From assembly GCA_023228705.1 (NCBI GenBank), contig JALOAS010000085.1:1-13672 (forward strand): a DNA stretch of 13,672 bases, read 5' to 3'. Positions 6,987 to 13,672 of this stretch are shown piece after piece. Made by a program: the position numbers and the translations under genes. The number at the start of each line of letters is the position of its first letter. Within the stretch, counting starts at the first letter, position 1. The notes under the pieces are model-generated. The model did not search any database, had not been told where the DNA came from, and saw only the letters and a list, made by a program, of their open reading frames with translations. The DNA comes from Ottowia sp. (lineage in GTDB: Bacteria > Pseudomonadota > Gammaproteobacteria > Burkholderiales > Burkholderiaceae_C).

Positions 6987-8444
6987 ATGGCTGCTTCCCG
7001 TCCGTTTTCACCGCTGCCCGCCACCGCCCCTGGCCGTCTGGCGGCCGCGGTGCTGGGCAGTGCGCTGCGCCGGATCGAAGCGTCGGGGCCGCTGGACGAC
7101 CAGGCGTTGCTGGTACGGGCCGCTGCTGCCGGCGGCAGCCGGGCCGGGCAGATCCGGCAGCGCAACGCCTGGCTGGGCGAGCGGCTGGGTATGCGCCAGG
7201 AGCTGGCGCGGTGGCGGCAGCTGGGTCTGCTCCTGGTCCTGGTGCTGGCCGTGCTGATGGCGCTTGCCGGCCTGGCCGCGGCACGCAGCGTGCTCGCGCC
7301 CGATCGCGGCATCAATGCCGTGGCGGCGGTTGTCGGCGTGCTTGTCTTGCCGACGCTGACGCTGCTGGCCTGGCTGGTCGCGCTGCTGGCGGGCGGCCGG
7401 AGCACGGGAAGCGGGGACTGGTCGTTCGGCCGCCTGCTGCTGTCGCTGGCTGCCCGGATGCCATCGGGCCGTGGGGTGCACCGACCGGAACTGTTGCAGG
7501 CGCTGCTGGAAGTCATGCAGCGGCAGCGCCTGTGGCCCTGGTTTTCGGGGCTGGTCAGCCACGCCGTCTGGCTCTTGGCGCTGCTGCTGACGCTGCTCTT
7601 GCTGATCTTCGGGTTTTCGTTCCAGGCGTACCGCCTTTCCTGGGAAACAACCATCCTGAGCACCGCATTCTTCCAGCAGTTTGTCGCGCTCAGTGGCTGG
7701 CTGCCGCAGCTGCTGGGATTTCCCGTCCCTGACGCCGCCGCGGTCATGCAGGTGGGCCAGGCCGCGTCCGTGGCGGATCCGCTCAGCCAGCGCGCCTGGG
7801 CCTGGTGGGTCATTGGCTGCATCAGCATCTACGGCCTGCTGCCACGGGCGCTGCTGCTGGTACTGAGTGGCTGGCGTTGGCGCGCCGGCATGCGCCGCAT
7901 CGTCGCGGTGGACATGTCGGACCCCTACAACCAGCGCCTGGCCCGACGGCTTGACGCGCTGGCGCCCGCCTCGCAGGTGGTCGATCCCGAGCACGCCCAT
8001 GCCCACGTGCCGGCAGCCGGCGCCCGGGCTGGCGCGGGAACTGCCGCGGGCACGCTCGCGACCATTGGCTTTGAGCTGCCGGACGAGTTGCCCTGGCCCG
8101 CGCCGGGACTGGACGCTGCGTTTGCGGACCTGCTGCGCGTCGATGGCAGTGCCGGGGACGTCCGGCAGGCGTTGCAGCAGCTGGCGGTGGCGCCACCGGC
8201 GGCGGTGCTGGTGGTGCTGCATGCACCAGCCAGCCCGGACCGTGGCACGGCGCGCTTCCTGCGCGACGTGGCCGCGCTTGTCGCGCGCTGTGCCGTGCTG
8301 CTGGTCGGCCCGGACAGCGGCGCAGCCGATGCGGGGTCGGCCGAGCGCTGGCGAAACTGGTTGCAGGCGCAGGGCCTGTCCCACGTTGCGCTGTTGCCGC
8401 ACATGGCCGAAGCAGCACGCTGGCTGGAGTCGGACCGTGCCTGA
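6987..8444 (+). CDS. DUF2868 membrane protein, partner of the DUF3482 GTPase
   Basis: A 485-residue protein of unknown function. A soluble N-terminal part (1-75) contains the RAGQIRQRNAWLGERLG segment. Membrane segments follow at about 79-98, 111-136, 185-212 and 270-295, with a loop between the third and fourth likely outside the cytosol. A soluble C-terminal domain (about 300-485), beginning near AVDMSDPYNQRL, ends the protein and has a HAHAHV stretch in its linker. This architecture and the following GTPase gene match the DUF2868 (PF11067-type) family, which I know mainly from Burkholderiales and which lacks an assigned role. The stop codon overlaps the GTPase start by 8 bp, so the two are translationally coupled and probably form a membrane-GTPase complex. 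The start at 6987 is supported by the -10 box just upstream. Confidence 0.88.
   Translation: MAASRPFSPLPATAPGRLAAAVLGSALRRIEASGPLDDQALLVRAAAAGGSRAGQIRQRNAWLGERLGMRQELARWRQLGLLLVLVLAVLMALAGLAAARSVLAPDRGINAVAAVVGVLVLPTLTLLAWLVALLAGGRSTGSGDWSFGRLLLSLAARMPSGRGVHRPELLQALLEVMQRQRLWPWFSGLVSHAVWLLALLLTLLLLIFGFSFQAYRLSWETTILSTAFFQQFVALSGWLPQLLGFPVPDAAAVMQVGQAASVADPLSQRAWAWWVIGCISIYGLLPRALLLVLSGWRWRAGMRRIVAVDMSDPYNQRLARRLDALAPASQVVDPEHAHAHVPAAGARAGAGTAAGTLATIGFELPDELPWPAPGLDAAFADLLRVDGSAGDVRQALQQLAVAPPAAVLVVLHAPASPDRGTARFLRDVAALVARCAVLLVGPDSGAADAGSAERWRNWLQAQGLSHVALLPHMAEAARWLESDRA
8426..8429 (+). promoter_or_regulatory. Shine-Dalgarno for the GTPase GTG start
   Basis: GGAG inside the last codons of the DUF2868 gene lies 7 nt before the GTG at 8437. 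This supports GTG 8437 as the start although the reading frame is open much further upstream (to 7867), where it merely shadows the DUF2868 gene. Confidence 0.65.
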
Positions 8445-9864
8445 TCGCTTGCCCTGCATTGCCGTGGTCGGGCACACCAACGCGGGCAAGACGTCGCTGC
8501 TGCGCACGCTGACGCGGCAGGTTGACTTCGGCCGCGTCTCCGACCGGCCCGGCACCACGCGGCATGCCGAGGCCGTGGCGTTGCGGCTTGGCGGGCAGGA
8601 GCAGATCCGCTTTGTCGACACGCCGGGGCTGGAGGATGCCGTGGCGCTGGGCGAGTTCCTGCAACAGCAGGCCGGCGACACGCGCCTGCAGCGGATCGAA
8701 GCGTTTCTGCGCGGCCCGGAAGCACGCGGGGGTGCGTTCGAGCAGGAGGCCAAGGTCCTGCGCACGCTGCTGGAACGGGCCGACGCGGCCATGCTGGTGC
8801 TCGACGTGCGCGAGCCGGTACTGCCCAAGTACCGCGCCGAGCTGGAGCTGCTGGTCGCCTGCGCGCGCCCGGTCATGCCGGTACTGAACTTCGTGCGCAG
8901 CCAGCGCGCCCGCAGCGCCGAGTGGCACCAGCTGCTGCGCGAAGCCGGACTGCATGCACGCGTCGAATTTGATGCGGTGGCGCCTCTGCACGGCGCCGAG
9001 CAGCAGCTGTACAACGACCTGGCAGCGCTGCTGCCGGCGCGGCGTGCGCACCTGCTGCACATCGTCGAACGCCTGGCACTGCAGGCAAGGGACAGGCTGC
9101 GCGCTGCAGCCCGCGTTGCCGCCGACGTGCTGGTCAGCGTGGCGGCCATGCGCCGCACGGCGCCCGCCGTGGACCTGGCCGATGCCTTGCGCCGGCAGGC
9201 ATTTGTTGCGGCTTTCCAGCAGGAGGTCGAGGGGCACGTGCGCAGGGGCGTGGCGCAACTGCTGGACCTGTACGGTTTTCGCCCGGGCGACGCCGAGCTG
9301 GATGGATTGCCCGCAACCGACGGCCGCTGGGCCAGCGACCTGTTCAATCCCGCGCTGCTCAAGCAGGTCAGCCTGCGCCTGGGTTGGGGTGCGCTGGTCG
9401 GCGCCGGTGCCGGCGCGGTGGTTGACCTGGCGCTGGCCGGGCTGTCCCTGGGCGCGGCCACGGGCATGGGCGCCGCGCTGGGCAGCGCCGCGTCCGGCGG
9501 CTGGCGGCCACTCTGGCGCAAGCTGCAAAACCGGCTGACCGGGGTGCGCGAGGTGACCGTGGAAGACGCCGTTCTCGTCCTGCTGGCCGACCGGCTGTGT
9601 ACGCTGGCGCTGGCGCTGGCGCGGCGCGGCCACGCCGCAGAGCAGCAGCTGATGCTGGCCCCGGATCGCGACGCGCAGCCCGGCGACGATGGGCCCGGGC
9701 GCGACCTGGCCATACTGGCACGGGCGCTGGCGCCGGCACGCGCGCACCCGGCGTGGGAGCGCGGCAGCTCCCGCTTTGACGACAGCGCCACCCGTGCCGC
9801 AGCGTGTGACGCGGTGGCCGGGCAGCTGCAGGCGTTCCTGCTCCGCTCGGCCGAGCAACCCTGA
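8437..9864 (+). CDS. DUF3482 family Era/EngA-like GTPase
   Basis: A 475-residue protein starting with GTG. The N-terminal GTPase domain shows the P-loop GHTNAGKT (12-19), a switch-I RPGTTRH (37-43) and switch-II DTPGL (61-65), all in the TrmE/Era-like style. The usual G4 NKxD motif is not present; the expected strand ends PVLNFV (Asn151-Phe152). Helical regions follow, then a glycine-zipper stretch (316-355, GxxxG-like, hydrophobic) that could insert in or lie on membrane, then a variable C-terminal helical part including HAAEQQLM. The family is DUF3482 (PF11981-type), always seen, to my knowledge, next to DUF2868. Role unknown; a regulatory or remodelling GTPase acting with the membrane partner is inference. 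It converges on the hydroxyacyl-CoA dehydrogenase gene with a 60-bp gap and no clear terminator. Confidence 0.9.
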   Translation: MPDRLPCIAVVGHTNAGKTSLLRTLTRQVDFGRVSDRPGTTRHAEAVALRLGGQEQIRFVDTPGLEDAVALGEFLQQQAGDTRLQRIEAFLRGPEARGGAFEQEAKVLRTLLERADAAMLVLDVREPVLPKYRAELELLVACARPVMPVLNFVRSQRARSAEWHQLLREAGLHARVEFDAVAPLHGAEQQLYNDLAALLPARRAHLLHIVERLALQARDRLRAAARVAADVLVSVAAMRRTAPAVDLADALRRQAFVAAFQQEVEGHVRRGVAQLLDLYGFRPGDAELDGLPATDGRWASDLFNPALLKQVSLRLGWGALVGAGAGAVVDLALAGLSLGAATGMGAALGSAASGGWRPLWRKLQNRLTGVREVTVEDAVLVLLADRLCTLALALARRGHAAEQQLMLAPDRDAQPGDDGPGRDLAILARALAPARAHPAWERGSSRFDDSATRAAACDAVAGQLQAFLLRSAEQP

Positions 9865-9924
9865 CCGGATCGCGGCAGCAACTGCGCGTTGCCGATCGTG
9901 CGGCAGTGCGGCGTGGACCCGGGG

Positions 9925-11451
9925 CTACTGCCCGGCCTTCAGGCTCATGCCCAGCGCCGCGCGCCGGCGCAGCCAGGGGCTGGCGCGGTAGCGGGGGTCG
10001 CCGGATCCGGCCAGCATCTGGTCCAGGATACGCAGGATTCGGGCGGCGCCGAAGTGGTCGCCCATGGCCAGCGGACCCATGGGGTAGCCCAGCCCCAGCC
10101 GCACCGCCGTGTCCAGGTCTTCGGGCGAGCACACGCGCTGCTGGCACATCTCAGATGCAATGTTGACGATGGTGGCAATCACGCGCTGGGTGACAAACCC
10201 GAAGGAGTCGTTGATGACGCTGACCGGCTTGCCGTCAGCGGCAAGCAGCGCATGCGCTGCATCGCGCGTTGCGACGGCGGTGGCCGGGCTGGTAGCCAGG
10301 ACGCGGCGCCGGGTGTCGGCATCGGCTGCCAGCAGGTCCACCCCCACGGTGCGCGCCGGATCCAGTCTTTCGGCAAGCGCCGTCGTGGTGATGTCGGTGC
10401 CCAGCGGCGCGACGAGGATGAGCGCGTCGGCCGATGGCCGGGGCCCGGCCTCCACGTCGGCATCCAGGTCCTGCAGCAGCTTGCGCAGCTCGGCGTGGCG
10501 CTCGGCCTGCGGCGAGACCCAGACCGGCAGCAGGGAAGCCAGTTGCGGCACCGGTGGCTCGGGCGGCACCTGCTGCACGCCGTCAACGTACTCATAAAAG
10601 CCGGCGCCGGTCTTTCGCCCCAGCACGCCAGCGGCCAGGCGTTGCGCCGTGATGACGCTGGGGCGGTAGCGCGGATCGCCGTAGTACTGCCTGAAGATGG
10701 CTTCCATGGCCGGGTGCGAAACATCCAGCGCCGTCAGGTCAAACAGCGCGAACGGACCCAGGCGAAAGCCGATCTGGTCGGTGAGGATGCGGTCCACGGT
10801 GGCAAAGTCGGCCACGCCTTCGCCGACGACCTGCAGCGCCTCGGTGCTGTAGCCGCGCCCGGCGTGGTTGACGATGAAGCCGGGCGTGTCGCCGGCGCGC
10901 ACCGGCGTGTGTCCCATCTGCTGCGCAAATGTGGCCAGGCGGTCGCACACAGCCTCGCGCGTCTTCAGCCCGGCCACCACCTCGACCACTTTCATGAGCG
11001 GCGCCGGATTGAAGAAATGATAGCCGGCCAGCCGCGCCGGGTCCTGCAGCGCGGCAGCAATCGCCGTGACCGACAGCGACGAGGTGTTGGTGGCGAGCAC
11101 GGCATCGGCAGCCAGCAGGCCTTCAAGCTCGGCCAGGACTTGTTGCTTGACGTCCAGGCGCTCGACGATGGCCTCGACCACCAGTTCGCAGTCGGCCAGG
11201 TCGGCCAGCGCCGCTGCCGGCAGCAGCCGCTGCTTGTACGCTGCAACCTGGTCCGCGCTGTAAGGGTCCTTGCCCTTGCGCTCCAGCCTGTCCCAGAGCG
11301 CGGCGATGGCGTCGCGCGCCCGCCCGGCAGCGTCGGGCGCGGCGTCAAACAGGCGCACGCGTGCGCCGGCCTGTGCAACCAGCTGCGCAATGCCCTGTCC
11401 CATCGCGCCGCAGCCGACGATGCCCACGGTCTTGAATTCCGGTGTTGTCAT
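9925..11451 (-). CDS. 3-hydroxyacyl-CoA dehydrogenase, two C-terminal modules (PaaH-like)
   Basis: A 508-residue cytosolic enzyme that oxidises L-3-hydroxyacyl-CoA to 3-ketoacyl-CoA with NAD+. The N-terminal Rossmann domain has GCGAMGQG (13-20) and Asp36 for NAD binding, Glu93, and NTSSLS (122-127). The catalytic pair is His145 (GYHFFNP) and Glu157 (MKVVEVV), with GFIVNH (Asn195) opening the first C-terminal domain (190-288, ending GRKTGAGFYEY). A second 3HCDH-type C-terminal domain runs from about 414 (DSFGFVTQR) to 504 (LGYPMGPLAMGD). This layout and length resemble PaaH/PaaC of phenylacetate degradation and related beta-oxidation enzymes. No paa genes are nearby, so a general fatty-acid or aromatic role cannot be separated. 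ATG 11451 is set by homology; the frame is open upstream to 11673 but overlaps the divergent gene. Confidence 0.94.
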   Translation of the reverse strand: MTTPEFKTVGIVGCGAMGQGIAQLVAQAGARVRLFDAAPDAAGRARDAIAALWDRLERKGKDPYSADQVAAYKQRLLPAAALADLADCELVVEAIVERLDVKQQVLAELEGLLAADAVLATNTSSLSVTAIAAALQDPARLAGYHFFNPAPLMKVVEVVAGLKTREAVCDRLATFAQQMGHTPVRAGDTPGFIVNHAGRGYSTEALQVVGEGVADFATVDRILTDQIGFRLGPFALFDLTALDVSHPAMEAIFRQYYGDPRYRPSVITAQRLAAGVLGRKTGAGFYEYVDGVQQVPPEPPVPQLASLLPVWVSPQAERHAELRKLLQDLDADVEAGPRPSADALILVAPLGTDITTTALAERLDPARTVGVDLLAADADTRRRVLATSPATAVATRDAAHALLAADGKPVSVINDSFGFVTQRVIATIVNIASEMCQQRVCSPEDLDTAVRLGLGYPMGPLAMGDHFGAARILRILDQMLAGSGDPRYRASPWLRRRAALGMSLKAGQ

Positions 11452-11458
11452 GGCGCTT

Positions 11459-11464
11459 ATTATG
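11459..11464 (-). promoter_or_regulatory. -10 box (CATAAT) of the hydroxyacyl-CoA dehydrogenase gene
   Basis: On the minus strand CATAAT (5 of 6 to consensus) lies 7 nt before the ATG at 11451, so transcription should begin at or next to the start codon. No convincing -35 or Shine-Dalgarno is present. The same bases read TATTAT (11458-11463) on the plus strand, which may serve the divergent M20 peptidase gene, so the two -10 elements may overlap. Confidence 0.45.
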
Positions 11465-11533
11465 CGGGCAGAAAACGCGCCTTTGGCCAGCTGGCCGGCC
11501 GTGGCCGGATGCGGCGGCCGTATTCGTGGTGAA

Positions 11534-11541
11534 GAGGGAGG
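11534..11541 (+). promoter_or_regulatory. Shine-Dalgarno of the M20 peptidase gene
   Basis: A strong GAGGGAGG tract at 11534-11541 precedes two adjacent ATGs at 11543 and 11546. Spacing favours the second; the first leaves only 1-2 nt after the core. The choice changes the protein by one Met. Confidence 0.6.
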
Positions 11542-11545
11542 AATG

Positions 11546-13042
11546 ATGCTGAAAAAAGGGACCGCAGCCCTGCTTCTGGTGCTGCTTGCGTTGCTGGCCG
11601 TGCTGTATGTTGGCGTATGGACCCGGGGGTCGCGCCAGCATGCGGTGCCGCCGCTGCAGCCGCTGGCGGTCAACGCGGATGCCGCTGCCGCCCGCCTGGG
11701 TCAGGCCGTGCGCCTGCAAACGGTGTCCTCTGCCGAGGATGCGGATCTCAATGCCGATGAATTCCAGCGCCTGCACGCGCTGCTTGCGCAGCAGTTCCCG
11801 CAGGTGCATGCGCAGCTGGAACGCGAGGCGGTGAACGGGCTCAGCTTGCTCTACACCTGGCCAGGCAGCGATCCGGACGCGGCGCCCATCCTGCTGCTGG
11901 CGCACCAGGACGTGGTGCCCGTGGCTCCCGGCACCGAGAGCGATTGGGAGCAGCCGCCTTATTCAGGCGCCGTGCGGGATGGCTACATCTGGGGCCGCGG
12001 CGCCTGGGACGACAAGGGCAACCTGCTGGCGCAGCTGGAAGCGGTGGAGATGCTGCTGGTGGCCGGCTGGCAGCCCGAGCGCAGCGTGTACCTGGCCTAC
12101 GGTGCCGACGAGGAGGTTGGCGGCTTGCGCGGTGCAGCGCTTGTGGCCGAGCTGCTTGGCCAGCGCGGCGTGCGTCCGGCCTTTGTCATCGACGAGGGCC
12201 TGCTGGTGCTTCAGGGCGTGGTGCCGGGCGTGCGCAGCCCCACGGCGCTTGTTGGCGTGGCCGAGAAGGGCTACGCGTCGGTTCGCCTGGTCGTGCGCGC
12301 GCAGCCGGGCCATTCGTCCATGCCGCCGCCAGTTGGCAGCAGCGCCATTGCGCTGCTCAGCCGGGCGCTGACGCAGCTGGAGGACCACCCCATGCCAGCG
12401 CGCCTGGACGGCGTGGCCGGTGCCATGTTTGAGACGCTGGCGCCGGAGATGCAGGGGCTGTCCCGGCTGGTGCTGTCCAACCTCTGGCTGTTCGGCCCAC
12501 TGGTGAAAAGGCAGCTGGAGGCCAGCCCCGGAACCAACGCGGCGCTGCGCACGACGACGGCACTTGCGGTCGTGCAGGCCGGCAACAAGGACAACGTGCT
12601 GCCGGGCCGGGCGCAAGCCATCATCAACTTCCGCTTGGCGCCCGATGACAGTCTGGACGACGTGCTCGAGCACGTGCGCACGGTGGTTGCCCGGGTGGTG
12701 CCTGCAGAGCAGTTCGCGCTGGAGGTCCTGCCCGGCGCGCGCGAGGCGTCTGCCGTGGCGCGCACCGATACCCCGCAGTTCGACGTGCTGAGTCGCACCA
12801 TCCGGGAAGTCTTTCCCGACGCAGTCGTTGCGCCCGGGCTGATGGTGGCCGGAACCGATTCGGTGCACTATGGCGCGATCAGCAAGCACATCTACAAGTT
12901 TTCACCCATACGCGCCAGCAGCGGGGACCTGGCGCGCTTCCACGGCACCAACGAACGGCTGAGCGTGGCAGGGTATGCCGACGCCATCCGTTTTTACCAT
13001 CGCTTGATTCAACAGCTTTCTGCGGCCAAAATGGCACCATGA
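11546..13042 (+). CDS. Membrane-anchored M20 family metallopeptidase (PM20D1/CPS1-like)
   Basis: A 498-residue protein with an N-terminal signal-anchor helix (about 7-25, after KK), so the catalytic part is probably periplasmic. The M20 zinc ligands and catalytic residues are all present: His120 and Asp122 (LAHQDVVP), bridging Asp155 (GRGAWDDKGN), general base Glu189 with Glu190 (ADEEVGG), Asp216 (VIDEG) and His466 (FHGTNERL). The dimerisation lid lies between about 245 and 370, including QPGHSSMPP. Length, anchor and the long insert match the carboxypeptidase S / PM20D1 group, which cleaves (or condenses) N-acyl amino acids and dipeptides with a free C-terminus. The true substrate is unknown. 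Transcribed divergently from the dehydrogenase gene with a 94-bp gap and followed by a small secreted protein. Confidence 0.93.
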   Translation: MLKKGTAALLLVLLALLAVLYVGVWTRGSRQHAVPPLQPLAVNADAAAARLGQAVRLQTVSSAEDADLNADEFQRLHALLAQQFPQVHAQLEREAVNGLSLLYTWPGSDPDAAPILLLAHQDVVPVAPGTESDWEQPPYSGAVRDGYIWGRGAWDDKGNLLAQLEAVEMLLVAGWQPERSVYLAYGADEEVGGLRGAALVAELLGQRGVRPAFVIDEGLLVLQGVVPGVRSPTALVGVAEKGYASVRLVVRAQPGHSSMPPPVGSSAIALLSRALTQLEDHPMPARLDGVAGAMFETLAPEMQGLSRLVLSNLWLFGPLVKRQLEASPGTNAALRTTTALAVVQAGNKDNVLPGRAQAIINFRLAPDDSLDDVLEHVRTVVARVVPAEQFALEVLPGAREASAVARTDTPQFDVLSRTIREVFPDAVVAPGLMVAGTDSVHYGAISKHIYKFSPIRASSGDLARFHGTNERLSVAGYADAIRFYHRLIQQLSAAKMAP

Positions 13043-13071
13043 AGGTTGGCACCGCAAAGCGCGCATGCAAA

Positions 13072-13077
13072 AAGGGA
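13072..13077 (+). promoter_or_regulatory. Shine-Dalgarno of the small secreted protein
   Basis: AAGGGA lies 6 nt before ATG 13084. The in-frame ATG at 13039 lacks such a site but overlaps the M20 stop codon (ATGA), which would allow coupled initiation. Confidence 0.5.
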
Positions 13078-13083
13078 AAAGCC

Positions 13084-13383
13084 ATGGTTGCTCGTCTGAG
13101 ATTCGGGGTCCTGCTGGGGGCCGGCGCGGTGCTGGCCGGCGCGGCGCAGGCGGCCTGCTACACGGTCATGGATACACAGGGCGTGGTTCTGTCGCAAACC
13201 TCGACGCCGCCGGTGGACATGTCGCGGCCCTTGCACGAGACCGTTCCCGCGCGCTACGGCAGGGGTGCGCACATGGTTTTTGGCGTGGCCGACCCGCCCT
13301 GCGGCCCGCCGGCCGACGCGTGGTTCGACACGACGTCGACCGCGCAGCGCGCGCTGCGCCCGGCGAAGGCTGATCGCGGGTGA
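13084..13383 (+). CDS. Small secreted protein of unknown function (CYTV...PPVDMS type)
   Basis: A 99-residue protein with a clear Sec signal peptide: basic MVARLR, a hydrophobic core, and an AQA|AC cleavage site after residue 23. The mature part begins ACYTVMD and contains PPVDMSRPLHETVPARY. Cys25 and Cys73 could form a disulfide in the periplasm. The Cys25 context is not a lipobox. I recall similar CYTV...PPVDMS...LHET proteins as hypothetical proteins in Burkholderiales; no function is known to me. Start 13084 is preferred for its Shine-Dalgarno and clean signal peptide. The alternative 13039 (114 aa) overlaps the M20 stop and adds a Lys-rich leader. It probably shares the M20 transcript and ends before the terminator at 13441. 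Confidence 0.75.
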   Translation: MVARLRFGVLLGAGAVLAGAAQAACYTVMDTQGVVLSQTSTPPVDMSRPLHETVPARYGRGAHMVFGVADPPCGPPADAWFDTTSTAQRALRPAKADRG

Positions 13384-13440
13384 GGTGTCTGAAGGGTGTA
13401 AACGCATCCACCTGCCGCGCGGGAAAAAGGGGCTCAGCCG

Positions 13441-13473
13441 GGATGTGCGCCCGGCGGCGCACATCCTTTTCTT
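13441..13473 (+). terminator. Intrinsic terminator after the M20/secreted-protein unit
   Basis: GGATGTGCGC (13441-13450) and GCGCACATCC (13457-13466) form a perfect 10-bp stem with a CCGGCG loop, immediately followed by TTTTCTT. This is a textbook rho-independent terminator, 57 nt after the stop codon of the secreted-protein gene. It is also the left end of the hairpin-rich repeat. Confidence 0.8.
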
Positions 13474-13625
13474 GGCGCCAAGAAAAGGAGGCAAAAGAAG
13501 GCGTCCCCGCTGCCCGTGTCCCCAATGCTGCGCATTGGGGCAACCTGCGATGCTCGGTCCTGCGGTGGCACGGTGGAACTCGCTTCTCGTTTGCTCGCGC
13601 AAACGCTGCGCTCAAACAACCACAG
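13441..13625. repeat. Hairpin-rich intergenic repeat (Burkholderiales REP-like)
   Basis: A chain of perfect inverted repeats: the terminator stem (13441-13466); a 26-bp palindrome (13464-13489; half-site CCTTTTCTTGGC); CCCCAATGC/GCATTGGGG with a 3-nt loop (13520-13540); and CGTTTGC/GCAAACG with a 4-nt loop (13588-13605). The minus-strand reading, with GTTTGAGCGCAGCG, a tract near GACCGAGCATCGCAGG, a CCCCAATG hairpin and then CTTTTGC followed by the CCTTTTCTTGGC palindrome, matches my memory of a dispersed intergenic repeat abundant in Comamonadaceae and relatives. Only one copy is in the window, so repetition itself is recalled and not shown. Short frames through it are not genes. Confidence 0.65.
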
Positions 13626-13641
13626 TGAGCATGAGGACGAT

Positions 13642-13667
13642 GCAGGAGCATGCTGCGCTGCTCCTGC
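13642..13667. other. Perfect inverted repeat at the right edge
   Basis: GCAGGAGCA (13642-13650) and TGCTCCTGC (13659-13667) form a 9-bp stem with an 8-nt loop. No T-run follows on the plus strand before the window ends at 13672. It may belong to the repeat or be a terminator or operator of the next gene, outside the window. Confidence 0.35.
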
Positions 13668-13672
13668 CCACC

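Noticed and set aside
7008..9881. 957-codon open frame on the minus strand across the DUF2868/DUF3482 pair
   Set aside because: It is Ser/Arg/Ala-rich low-complexity translation with no motif, antisense to two well-supported coupled genes.
9865..9924. Bidirectional terminator between the convergent GTPase and dehydrogenase genes
   Set aside because: Only a 5-bp GCAAC/GTTGC stem with mismatched flanks and no T-run is seen.
13164..13654. Small genes within the right-end repeat, on both strands
   Set aside because: The frames run through perfect hairpins and the terminator and have no protein character.

Overview
The window is about 13.7 kb of very GC-rich bacterial chromosome. It carries ten protein genes in both orientations and no RNA genes, transposases, phage genes or CRISPR arrays. 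Three things point to Burkholderiales (Betaproteobacteria), probably the Comamonadaceae/Alcaligenaceae side: the high GC, the adjacent DUF2868 membrane protein and DUF3482 GTPase, and a hairpin-rich repeat at the right end of a kind I recall from many Burkholderiales genomes. Genus cannot be called from the sequence. The content looks like ordinary core or housekeeping DNA rather than an island.

Left part, plus strand: tenA (197-865, thiamine-type aminohydrolase), kup (1188-3152, K+ uptake permease) and a two-fold repeated Gate-domain (nucleoside-recognition) membrane protein (3718-4707). A poorly explained stretch of about 565 bases lies between kup and the Gate gene. It holds a good -10 box at 3500 and a locally GC-poor mini-ORF.

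Middle, minus strand: a two-gene unit reading leftwards. A short-chain dehydrogenase-like protein with Phe in place of the catalytic Tyr (6644-5940) is followed after 29 bp by a membrane-anchored YkuE/YaeI-like metallophosphoesterase (5910-4780). The phosphoesterase converges on the Gate gene. Divergent from this unit is the DUF2868-DUF3482 pair (6987-8444 and 8437-9864), which overlap by 8 bp and are surely translationally coupled.

Right part: a two-module 3-hydroxyacyl-CoA dehydrogenase (11451-9925, minus) converges on the GTPase gene. It is divergent from an N-terminally membrane-anchored M20 peptidase (11546-13042, plus) across a gap of only 94 bp. A small secreted protein (13084-13383) follows. 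That transcript ends at a clear intrinsic terminator (13441-13473), which forms the first hairpin of the repeat running to the window end.

The genes do not form one pathway; they are several short independent transcription units. The nearest thing to an undescribed system is the DUF2868/DUF3482 membrane-GTPase pair. Other points worth a second look are the Tyr-less SDR, the internal duplication in the Gate protein, and three -10 boxes placed 7-8 nt from an ATG, which suggest leaderless mRNAs.
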